From Maribacter algarum (ex Zhang et al. 2020) (GTDB lineage: Bacteria > Bacteroidota > Bacteroidia > Flavobacteriales > Flavobacteriaceae): a stretch of DNA of 64,000 nucleotides. The DNA is taken from positions 600,507-664,506 of the forward strand of contig NZ_VATY01000003.1 of the NCBI RefSeq assembly GCF_005885635.1. Direction: 5' to 3'. Positions 25,465 through 32,771 of the stretch are shown here, piece by piece (position 1 is the first letter of the stretch; each line of letters opens with the position of its first letter). The translations under genes and the position numbers were made by a program. Below the pieces are notes generated by a model. That model saw only the letters and a program-made list of their open reading frames with translations, was not told the DNA's origin and searched no databases.

Positions 25465-26205
25465 ATGTCTCTTAAAAGCATCAATCTCCTCCTTTTCTTA
25501 ATCCTGTTTCAATTACAGTGTAAGTCACAGAAAACAGACGTAGCTTACACTTCTGAGATTCTAAAAATTATACCTTTATCTGAAAACGTCTTCCGACATG
25601 TTTCCTACCTGGAAACCCAAGATTTTGGTAAGGTAGCCTGCAATGGTCTTATTTTCATAAAAAATAATGAAGCCATAGTGTTTGACACGCCAACCCATAA
25701 TAAGGAATCAGAGGAGCTAATAGCATGGCTGGCTAACGAAAAAAAAGCTACTGCAAAAGCAATTGTAGTCAATCATTTTCATATTGATTGTTTAGGGGGA
25801 CTTGCTGTTTTTCACAATCATAATATTCCTTCTTATGCCAATGAAGAAACCATAGAATTGGCTAAAAAAGATAACGAAACCGTACCACAAGTAGGTTTCA
25901 AAGTTCAAAACGAATTGGAAATAGGTGGCGCTACAATTATTAATAAACATTTTGGGGAAGCCCATACAAAAGACAATATCGTAAGTTACATTCCAAGTGA
26001 GGAACTGATTTATGGGGGTTGCATGGTAAAAACAGTAAATGCTTCAAAAGGAAATCTTGAAGATGCTAATGTTACAGAATGGAGTAATACCATTCAGAAC
26101 ATAAAAAAGAATTACCCCAATTTAAAGATGGTTGTGCCCGGTCATGGTAAGCCTGGCGGAATAGAACTCCTAGATTATACTGAAGAACTCTTTAAAACCA
26201 ATTGA
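25465..26205 (+). CDS. Subclass B1 metallo-beta-lactamase
   Basis: Zinc hydrolase of 246 residues, exported (hydrophobic 5-17, then QLQCKSQ, which may be a lipobox). All six B1 zinc ligands can be placed: H104, H106 and D108 in NHFHIDCLGG, H167 in GEAHTKDN, C186 in YGGCMVK, and H227 in VPGHGKPGG. Further B1 marks are IVFDTP, the YANEETIELAKK helix and GNLEDANVTEW. This predicts hydrolysis of penicillins and carbapenems in the periplasm, as for chromosomal enzymes of other flavobacteria such as ZOG-1 of Zobellia; activity is untested. No mobile element is adjacent, so it is probably an ancestral resident gene. Confidence 0.93.
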   Translation: MSLKSINLLLFLILFQLQCKSQKTDVAYTSEILKIIPLSENVFRHVSYLETQDFGKVACNGLIFIKNNEAIVFDTPTHNKESEELIAWLANEKKATAKAIVVNHFHIDCLGGLAVFHNHNIPSYANEETIELAKKDNETVPQVGFKVQNELEIGGATIINKHFGEAHTKDNIVSYIPSEELIYGGCMVKTVNASKGNLEDANVTEWSNTIQNIKKNYPNLKMVVPGHGKPGGIELLDYTEELFKTN

Positions 26206-26206
26206 T

Positions 26207-27832
26207 ATGAAAAATACACTGAAATGTATTTTGATAGTATTACTAATATTAGGATGTAACGAAAAGGCTGAAAAGCCAAAGGAACAAACCCCACTAGTTA
26301 TAGCTCCTTTTGATAATGTGGATACCTTGGCGATTAATGATTGGTGGAATCGAGCCGACAATCCTATTATCAATTTGAAAGTTGATAGGGATAGTGTAGT
26401 TTCCTTTGGGATTTATACCGTTTCTAACCAAACCTTAAAGCTATCTGCGCAGTTATACCCCTTATACCCAGATGAGTCACGTGAGGTACTTTTGGAAATT
26501 GAGAATTATGGGAATTGGGAGGAAATCCAGAAACAACAAATCAATGATATCGGATGGTCCGCTTTATTTCGAGTTGAAAATTGGGATACTACAAAAGATA
26601 TAAAATATCGGATTCGCCATGGCGAAAAAGCGCAATTTGAAGGATTGATTCGGAAAGACCCCGCAGACAAAGAAACCATATCAATAGCAGCGCTTTCCTG
26701 CAATTCTAACAAGGATCGTGGCATGCGTGAAAATTATGTTCGTAATATCAATTATCAAAACCCCGATTTGATATTCTTTGCGGGAGACCAATCCTACGAC
26801 CATACAGAACATACAGCTGCTTGGTTGAAATTCGGACTCCAGTTTCGCGAAACTTTTCGCAATCGCCCTGCAATCACCATTCCGGATGACCACGATATAG
26901 GACAAGGCAATCTTTGGGGAGAAAATGGAAAATTATCAGTTACCAAGGGTAGTCCCGATGGCGGTTACCGTTATCATACCGCGTATGTAAAAATGGTAGA
27001 ACGTTGTCAAACCGCTCATTTGCCCGACCCGTATGACCCTACTCCCGTTGAGCGGGGCATTGGCGTATACTATACAAATCTGCTTTTAGGCGGAGTTGAC
27101 TTCGCCATTCTCGAAGACCGAAAATTCAAATCAGGACCTGAAGGAAAAATTCCGCAACAAGGTCCGCGACCTGACCACATTCGGAATCCTGAATACGACC
27201 CTGCCTCAATAGATTTACCCGGACTTACTTTATTAGGAGACCGTCAATTGCAATTTTTAGAGCATTGGGCAGATACCAACAAAGAAGCCATCAAAGTAGT
27301 TCTTTCCCAAACTGGTTTTTGTGGAGGCGCCCATATTCATGGAAATCTTGAGAATCGCCTTCATGCCGATTTAGACTCCAACGGCTGGCCTCAGACTGGC
27401 CGCAATAAAGCTTTGACATTGATTCAAAAAGCAAATGCTGTTCATATCGCTGGAGATCAACATTTGGCAACCGTAATCAAACAAGGCATCAATGAATTTG
27501 GTGATGGCCCTTGGGCTTTTGTAGTTCCTGCAATAGTAAATGACTATTACAGCCGCTGGTGGTGGCCCGAAGATGAAAAAGCCGGCGATAACCCCAACCC
27601 AAATACTTCTTTACCTTGGACAGGCGACTATTTAGATGGCTTTAATAACAAAATTAGTATGATGGCTTATGTTAATCCTGAAAGTCCATCAAAAGGTGGT
27701 GGATACGGATTGATACTTTTTGATAAGAAAAAAGAAACGGTGACTTTTGAATGTTGGCCAAGGTATGTTGATGTTACTAAAGAAGATGCTCAGCAGTTTG
27801 AGGGATGGCCGATTACGGTAGGTGTAGACTAG
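26207..27832 (+). CDS. PhoD-like metallophosphatase, lipoprotein
   Basis: Exported phosphatase of 541 residues with a lipoprotein signal (LLILGCNEK, Cys16). An N-terminal PhoD_N-like beta domain is followed by the metallophosphoesterase core: ALSCNSNKD, FAGDQSYDHTEHT, TIPDDHDIGQGN, and the late His-rich HIAGDQHLATVIKQG. PhoD enzymes hydrolyse phosphodiesters and monoesters with Ca/Fe cofactors; the exact substrate is unknown. It starts 1 base after the beta-lactamase stop, so the two share a transcript. Confidence 0.9.
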   Translation: MKNTLKCILIVLLILGCNEKAEKPKEQTPLVIAPFDNVDTLAINDWWNRADNPIINLKVDRDSVVSFGIYTVSNQTLKLSAQLYPLYPDESREVLLEIENYGNWEEIQKQQINDIGWSALFRVENWDTTKDIKYRIRHGEKAQFEGLIRKDPADKETISIAALSCNSNKDRGMRENYVRNINYQNPDLIFFAGDQSYDHTEHTAAWLKFGLQFRETFRNRPAITIPDDHDIGQGNLWGENGKLSVTKGSPDGGYRYHTAYVKMVERCQTAHLPDPYDPTPVERGIGVYYTNLLLGGVDFAILEDRKFKSGPEGKIPQQGPRPDHIRNPEYDPASIDLPGLTLLGDRQLQFLEHWADTNKEAIKVVLSQTGFCGGAHIHGNLENRLHADLDSNGWPQTGRNKALTLIQKANAVHIAGDQHLATVIKQGINEFGDGPWAFVVPAIVNDYYSRWWWPEDEKAGDNPNPNTSLPWTGDYLDGFNNKISMMAYVNPESPSKGGGYGLILFDKKKETVTFECWPRYVDVTKEDAQQFEGWPITVGVD

Positions 27833-27963
27833 CCTTTTTGATTTATTTAAATATTTAAAAACGTTTGTACTTGTTTGTAAGCATTTACACCGCAGTAGTT
27901 ACCGATTTATATTGCTTTTCTATAAAGTTTATGAGATTTTTGAACTATTGCGTTTATACACTA

Positions 27964-27972
27964 GTTGTACAC
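27964..27972 (+). repeat. Left 9-base end of the cassette-like unit
   Basis: GTTGTACAC lies 21 bases before the deiminase start and is the exact inverse of GTGTACAAC at 29507-29515. In an integron cassette model this is the left crossover site, between G27964 and T27965. Confidence 0.55.
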
Positions 27973-27993
27973 AAGCCGAACAAAAGAGAAACT

Positions 27994-29499
27994 ATGAACA
28001 AATTAAATCATCTTAAAATATTAATCCTATTATTTCTCTTTTCCTGTTCAAATAATTCCAAAAAGGATTCAGAAATAGTTGAACCCAATTTTTATTCACA
28101 AGGGCTTAATAATAGAACTGCTGCAGAATGGGAACCAGCTTTAGGCACATTATTTGTTTGGCCATTGAGTATTCCTCATAAATTGGTAATCGAACTAGCG
28201 TATGACAATCATCTATTTACGATGGTGGAAAATGAGGACTCTCGAAAAGAAGCGGAAAAATGGTTTAAAGAATGGCGCATAAATCCAGAAAATGTAACTT
28301 TTATTTATGCAAAACAAGGAGTTGACGCATGGTGGACAAGAGATTGGGGACCAAGTGCAGTTTTCACAAACAAAAAAGAGTACAAATTAGCAGATGGGAA
28401 ATACATTTATTCAACACCTGTAACTGGTTTAGCTTGTAACGATTCATTGCAATTCCTCTATAAAGATGAAAACAATAAAGTAAAACTAACGCAAATTGAT
28501 GATGATGCAACAATTCCCCTTTCAGAACAATTAGGTTTTGAAATTTTGGATTTGCCTATTAACAATACAGGAGGAAGTGTATTGACCGATGGATTGGGAA
28601 CAGCTTTCTCTACTTGCATTATCCTCAATGAAAATAAATATCACGGAATTGACAGTGAAAATTTTCTTAAACTAAATGATTCTTTACTAGGCTTTCAAAA
28701 ATATAATATCATTTCTAACTTTGAAACTTACGGAATTCAGCATATAGATTGCTTACTAAAACTTATAGACGAAGAAACTATTTTAGTCGCAGAACCACCT
28801 AATGACCACGAACTATACGATATCTACAATGAAATTGTCACCAAGGAGCTTTCGATTTTAAAAACACCTTATGATAATCCTTATAAAATATTAAAAATAA
28901 AGACTGAACGATATAAAGAGGAGCGTTTGGCTGCTTATACTAATTCTCTTATTTTAAACAAAACGGTTTATGTTCCGCTTTTTGATATACCACAAGATTC
29001 AATTGCATTAAAAACTTGGAGTGATGTAATGCCAGGATATAAAATCAAAGGGTTCAAATACGCCTTGGATGACGAACCTTTCGTAACAGAAGAATTAAGA
29101 AAGCATTACGGAACTTATGGCTGGAATAATGGAGATGCCCTGCATTGCCGAACAAGAGCAATTTGGAATCCAGAAATGCTTTTTATAAGTGTAAATAAAA
29201 TTTCGCCTGAAGTCGATTCAAATCAAAAGAAAAAAGTATTCGCAACATTAATCGACTATAGTAAAAAGGGTTTAGTTGAGAATAAAAATGAGCTATTATG
29301 GAGAATAGCAGGAGAAACTGAATGGAAAACTATTACGCTTTCACCAACAGATACAGAAAACCTTTTCTCTGCTGAAATTCCGAATTATAATTCTGGTGAA
29401 ACTATAGAATATTATATTTCGGCTGTTTCAAATTCAGGAGAAAAAGAAAGACGACCAATAACAGCACCAATTGCAACATATAAATTTACAAATAATTAA
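27994..29499 (+). CDS. Peptidyl-arginine-deiminase-like (PAD_porph) lipoprotein
   Basis: Predicted amidinotransferase-fold hydrolase of 501 residues. It has a lipoprotein signal (LLFLFSCSNN), the substrate-binding WWTRDWGP (D117), the catalytic His-Asp in GIQHIDCLLK (H250, D252) and the nucleophile Cys in ALHCRTR (C385), all as in Porphyromonas peptidylarginine deiminase and agmatine deiminases. A C-terminal immunoglobulin-like domain (about 415-500) follows, also as in the Porphyromonas enzyme. Citrulline or carbamoyl-putrescine formation is thus possible; the lipid anchor and Ig-like domain favour a protein or peptide substrate. The ATG at 27994 is chosen because an earlier TTG would precede the signal peptide. 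The gene is AT-rich and lies inside a cassette-like unit. Confidence 0.88.
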   Translation: MNKLNHLKILILLFLFSCSNNSKKDSEIVEPNFYSQGLNNRTAAEWEPALGTLFVWPLSIPHKLVIELAYDNHLFTMVENEDSRKEAEKWFKEWRINPENVTFIYAKQGVDAWWTRDWGPSAVFTNKKEYKLADGKYIYSTPVTGLACNDSLQFLYKDENNKVKLTQIDDDATIPLSEQLGFEILDLPINNTGGSVLTDGLGTAFSTCIILNENKYHGIDSENFLKLNDSLLGFQKYNIISNFETYGIQHIDCLLKLIDEETILVAEPPNDHELYDIYNEIVTKELSILKTPYDNPYKILKIKTERYKEERLAAYTNSLILNKTVYVPLFDIPQDSIALKTWSDVMPGYKIKGFKYALDDEPFVTEELRKHYGTYGWNNGDALHCRTRAIWNPEMLFISVNKISPEVDSNQKKKVFATLIDYSKKGLVENKNELLWRIAGETEWKTITLSPTDTENLFSAEIPNYNSGETIEYYISAVSNSGEKERRPITAPIATYKFTNN

Positions 29500-29506
29500 A
29501 AGGCCA

Positions 29507-29635
29507 GTGTACAACAATGGCTATAAGTAATTGCTTGTTCTCGCTTACTTTGGAAATTCCTGCGGAATTCCCAACTCGGTGCGCACTTGCAAAGTTAAAT
29601 GCTAACCGACGCAACTACTCATAGCCAAGACCGTT
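29507..29635 (+). repeat. attC-like imperfect palindrome downstream of the deiminase gene
   Basis: It begins with GTGTACAAC (29507-29515). Two 17-base arms follow, 29518-29534 (TGGCTATAAGTAATTGC) and 29611-29627 (GCAACTACTCATAGCCA), which pair at 15 of 17 positions. Inside, GGAAATTCC and GGAATTCCC form a further hairpin. It ends with GACC-GTT, the GTT touching the gldC stop codon. The outer boxes differ by one base each from the attC consensus RYYYAAC/GTTRRRY. Confidence 0.65.
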
Positions 29636-29966
29636 ACCTCAACTCCAACTTCTCAGCAAAATATGCACAGAAATCTTTCATCTGGGCGGTCATTTTTTCA
29701 TCTTGTGTAGCTTTCATAAAGGTGTCAGAAAGCGATACCAGGGTCTGATGAAAGAAGATTTTCATTTCATCGACAGGCATATCTTTCGTCCATAAATCAA
29801 TTTTCAAAGATTCTTTGTTTTTACTATCCCAAACCGATAAGAGCATTGCTTTTGCCTCTTCATTGTCCACTCCCCCATCCTGAGCGGACCAATTGAGGGT
29901 TTCCGGAACGCGGTTTTCATCCAAACCAACAGTTAAAGTGATTTCTGAAGTATGTAGCTCTGCCAT
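29634..29966 (-). CDS. gldC: Gliding motility protein GldC
   Basis: Small soluble protein of 110 residues matching GldC over its whole length (HTSEITLTVGLDENRVPE, the SAQDGGVDNEEAKAMLLSVWD block, and the C-terminal FCAYFAEKLEL). In Flavobacterium johnsoniae gldC lies next to gldB and its loss reduces gliding. Here it follows gldB on the same strand with an 80-base spacer. Its TAA stop (29634-29636) coincides with the right end of the cassette-like unit. Confidence 0.95.
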   Translation of the reverse strand: MAELHTSEITLTVGLDENRVPETLNWSAQDGGVDNEEAKAMLLSVWDSKNKESLKIDLWTKDMPVDEMKIFFHQTLVSLSDTFMKATQDEKMTAQMKDFCAYFAEKLELR

Positions 29967-30046
29967 AATATTCTGTATTTTTTTTACCCAGGATTATCTA
30001 TTGGGATTTGGAATTTAATTTATTGAAATTTAATATCCGCAGGATA

Positions 30047-31033
30047 TTATTTGGTGGGCTTGTAGTTTGCTTTCTTAAAGATTTCCTCGGCCGGTATATT
30101 TAACAATTGTTGCGGGGTAATCTCATTTTTGTCCATAAAGGCACGTACAATTTGCCATCCTATATATTGGCCTACTCGGCCAGGAGACTCATTATCTATT
30201 AGTTCCAATCCAAATTTTGAAAAAGGCGCTGGTTCTAAAAAGCGCAATCGCAATTCACCATCCGTACTATATAAACGTTCTTGCTCAATAAAGTTTCTCC
30301 AAATGGGTTCTTCGTTAGCAATGGCCCAATCGAGTTGGTCTTGAGTGTATCCTATTTTAATGGTGTCATCTGCCGTTGGCAATAACTTATCCTTTAAGTA
30401 TAAAAGCTTTCCATAGTAAATCATATCAGCTAAAAAAGTTCGGTCTCGTAATCGAGGTACAACTTTGCGCGTAAAATTATCTGCAACATCAGCTGTTATA
30501 TACTTTTTATCCAATCCTTCGGAAATGTAATTTTGAATATCAACGTAAAAATGGTGTTCAGGACCCAAATAATTATCCAATCCTATCAATAATAAAGAAT
30601 CAGCCAAAATAACCCGATAATTATACTGCACTTCATTGGTCAAGGTAATGACTCTAGGCTCCTCGAATTCAGGAAAATAATATTTGATATGTTGAAAGAG
30701 GCTTTTTAGTTCTTTAGATTCATCATCGAAATTTGGAAAGGCCTTCGCTACCTCATCAAAAAGTTCGATTTGTATCGTATCTCGAAGTTTAGCTTCCCAA
30801 ACACTATCGGTGTACTGTGCGGGGAATAAATAAGGATATTTAGCTTTTAACTTTGGAAGGTCTGTTGATTCTGCTGATGCAAACTCCCTATCAAACCTCG
30901 AAACATTTACTTCTATAGGAATTTTGCCAATTTCGGCCTCTACCTTGTCCGTATCATTACATCCAAAAAAAGCAAGTGAGATTAGCAAAACGATAAAAAT
31001 AGGTCTTTTCATAAAAAGTAATTTCCGTATCAT
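30047..31033 (-). CDS. gldB: Gliding motility lipoprotein GldB
   Basis: Lipoprotein of up to 328 residues, needed for gliding in F. johnsoniae. The signal (FIVLLISLAFFGCNDTD) is followed by the GldB domain: VNVSRFDREFA, LKAKYPYLFP and the C-terminal ESPGRVGQYIGWQIVRAFM, a stretch with distant likeness to DUF2268/HSP-type metalloproteases. Two starts are possible, ATG 31033 and ATG 31012; the second gives a standard 18-residue signal. Divergent from nadE. Confidence 0.94.
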   Translation of the reverse strand: MIRKLLFMKRPIFIVLLISLAFFGCNDTDKVEAEIGKIPIEVNVSRFDREFASAESTDLPKLKAKYPYLFPAQYTDSVWEAKLRDTIQIELFDEVAKAFPNFDDESKELKSLFQHIKYYFPEFEEPRVITLTNEVQYNYRVILADSLLLIGLDNYLGPEHHFYVDIQNYISEGLDKKYITADVADNFTRKVVPRLRDRTFLADMIYYGKLLYLKDKLLPTADDTIKIGYTQDQLDWAIANEEPIWRNFIEQERLYSTDGELRLRFLEPAPFSKFGLELIDNESPGRVGQYIGWQIVRAFMDKNEITPQQLLNIPAEEIFKKANYKPTK

Positions 31034-31100
31034 TTTATTATTAGACTAGTTCGGTTTATTTTTAGGCACAAAGTTAATCGATTATATAAACAAGTGATCC

Positions 31101-31889
31101 ATGCAAACTGAAAAAGTAGTAGACCATATTGTCAATTGGCTTAAAGAATATGCAGTAAATGCAAATATCAAAGGTTTTACCATTGGTATTTCTGGAGGTA
31201 TAGATTCTGCAGTAACGTCAACACTCTGTGCCAAAACAGGTCTTGAACTATTGTGCTTAGAAATGCCAATTCATCAAGCTCCAAATCAGGAAACGAGGGC
31301 CGCAAAACATATTGAGTGGTTGCAATTAAATTTCCCCAATGTATCGCGTCAACCTGTAAATCTAACTCCAGTTTTCGACAGTTTTGTTGCGAATATTCCT
31401 ACAGTAAAAAACGAAGAAGACCGCTTTATGTCTTTGGCCAATACACGCGCTCGACTCAGAATGACAACTTTGTACTATTTTGCTGCCTTAAAAGGATACC
31501 TTGTAGCGGGTACTGGAAATAAAGTTGAAGACTTTGGAGTAGGTTTTTACACCAAGTATGGAGATGGCGGGGTTGATTTAAGCCCTATTGCGGACTTATA
31601 TAAATCTCAGGTATATGAAATTGCAAAGTTCTTAGGAATTAACAAGGATATTCAGGAAGCCGCACCCACGGACGGACTTTGGGGTGATGACCGAACTGAT
31701 GAGGACCAAATTGGTGCTTCATATCCGGAATTGGAATGGGCGATGAAAATGGACGACCAAAATAAAAAAATAGATGATTTTGAAGGCAGGGAAAAAGAAG
31801 TGTTTAAAATCTACAAAAGATTTAATTCTTCCAATATGCATAAGATGATTCCTATACCTATTTGTAAGATTCCAAGCACACTAATTTAG
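31101..31889 (+). CDS. nadE: NAD(+) synthase (ammonia type)
   Basis: Cytosolic enzyme converting deamido-NAD to NAD with ATP. The 262 residues contain the PP-loop SGGIDSAVTSTL (about 29-40), TRARLRMTTLYYFA, GTGNKVEDFGVGFYTKYGDGG and the late PTDGLWGDDRTDEDQIG. There is no glutaminase domain, so ammonia is the direct nitrogen donor or is supplied by another protein. Its place beside gldB/gldC is common in Flavobacteriia. Confidence 0.96.
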   Translation: MQTEKVVDHIVNWLKEYAVNANIKGFTIGISGGIDSAVTSTLCAKTGLELLCLEMPIHQAPNQETRAAKHIEWLQLNFPNVSRQPVNLTPVFDSFVANIPTVKNEEDRFMSLANTRARLRMTTLYYFAALKGYLVAGTGNKVEDFGVGFYTKYGDGGVDLSPIADLYKSQVYEIAKFLGINKDIQEAAPTDGLWGDDRTDEDQIGASYPELEWAMKMDDQNKKIDDFEGREKEVFKIYKRFNSSNMHKMIPIPICKIPSTLI

Positions 31890-32062
31890 CGTTTTGACCT
31901 AAATAGTTGTGTTTAAGTCGAATAAAATCACGAAAATTGTGTTTTTTGTAAAAAAAATTCAACTTTTGTTCATGAATATGATAATTAAGCCTTACATTGC
32001 GTGTCAGTAATTATAGACAGACCGAGCAACCAAGGTTTTTTGTCCCAAAAACATAATCAAAA

Positions 32063-32692
32063 ATGATTAAAGTACTAATTGCAGACAACCACCCAATCAT
32101 TAGGATGGGGGTTAAACACGTATTGGATTCCGCAAACGGTTTTCAGGTCGTGGACGCTGTTTCGAACACAGCCGAATTATTTGAGCGTTTGGAAAAAGTA
32201 ACTCCAGATGTAGTAATGTTAGAGATGGATATTCCGGAAATTAATGGAATAGCTACTCTACGAAAAATCAAAAAAGAGTACCCAGACATTAAAGTGTTGA
32301 TGTACAGTGGACAATCGGAAGATGTTTACGCATTGAGCACAATTAGAGCAGGTGCTTTTGGTTACTTATCTAAAGCTTCTGATATTGATTATATCATATC
32401 AGCAGTTAAAAAGGTTAGTGAAGGTAACATGTTCATTACAAATGAACTTGCCCAGCGATTAGCTTTCGATGAAGGCACGCAAAAACCTCGTCGATTCTTC
32501 AGAAAACTCTCTACAAGAGAAGTTGAAGTATTGAAATTGTTAGCCAGCGGAAAACGCAACAAAGATGTTGCCCAAGGCCTTAATTTGAATGAAAAGACTG
32601 TAAGTACGTACAAGGCACGTTTAATGAAGAAATTGAACGTCGACAATATGGTTGACCTCTTACAGCAAGCAAAAGCGTTAGAATTATATTAA
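32063..32692 (+). CDS. Orphan LuxR-family response regulator with atypical receiver
   Basis: Response regulator of 209 residues with no kinase gene beside it. The receiver fold is clear (KVLIADNHPIIRMGVKHVL at the start, YLSKAS with the conserved Lys), but the phospho-acceptor position reads PDVVMLEMDIPEING: Glu54 stands where the family has Asp, and the acidic pair is D8-N9 instead of D-D. The LuxR helix-turn-helix is intact (KLSTREVEVLKLLASGKRNKD from about 150, then NEKTVSTYKARLMKKL). Glu at this site often imitates the phosphorylated state, so a constitutively active, phosphorylation-independent regulator is inferred. Confidence 0.92.
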   Translation: MIKVLIADNHPIIRMGVKHVLDSANGFQVVDAVSNTAELFERLEKVTPDVVMLEMDIPEINGIATLRKIKKEYPDIKVLMYSGQSEDVYALSTIRAGAFGYLSKASDIDYIISAVKKVSEGNMFITNELAQRLAFDEGTQKPRRFFRKLSTREVEVLKLLASGKRNKDVAQGLNLNEKTVSTYKARLMKKLNVDNMVDLLQQAKALELY

Positions 32693-32714
32693 AAATGCTT
32701 GATAAAAGTCTCAT

Positions 32715-32744
32715 AAAAAAGTCCGACGCAAGTTGGGCTTTTTT
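32715..32744 (+). terminator. Terminator with GCAA tetraloop after the orphan regulator
   Basis: A 13-base stem (32715-32727 with 32732-32744, G-T pairs allowed) is closed by the stable GNRA loop GCAA and ends in TTTTTT. Its A-tract allows it to serve dnaG from the other side too. Confidence 0.85.
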
Positions 32745-32771
32745 ATTTACACATCATTTCCAATTTTTTTA

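Noticed and set aside
27865-27993. Longer N terminus of the deiminase-like protein from a TTG
   Set aside because: The added residues would precede a clear lipoprotein signal, and the cassette boundary at 27964 would fall inside the gene.
29507-29635. Reading the palindrome as an ordinary intrinsic terminator of the deiminase gene
   Set aside because: It has no T run after the stem, its total length is about 130 bases, and its ends match an inverted box on the other side of the gene.
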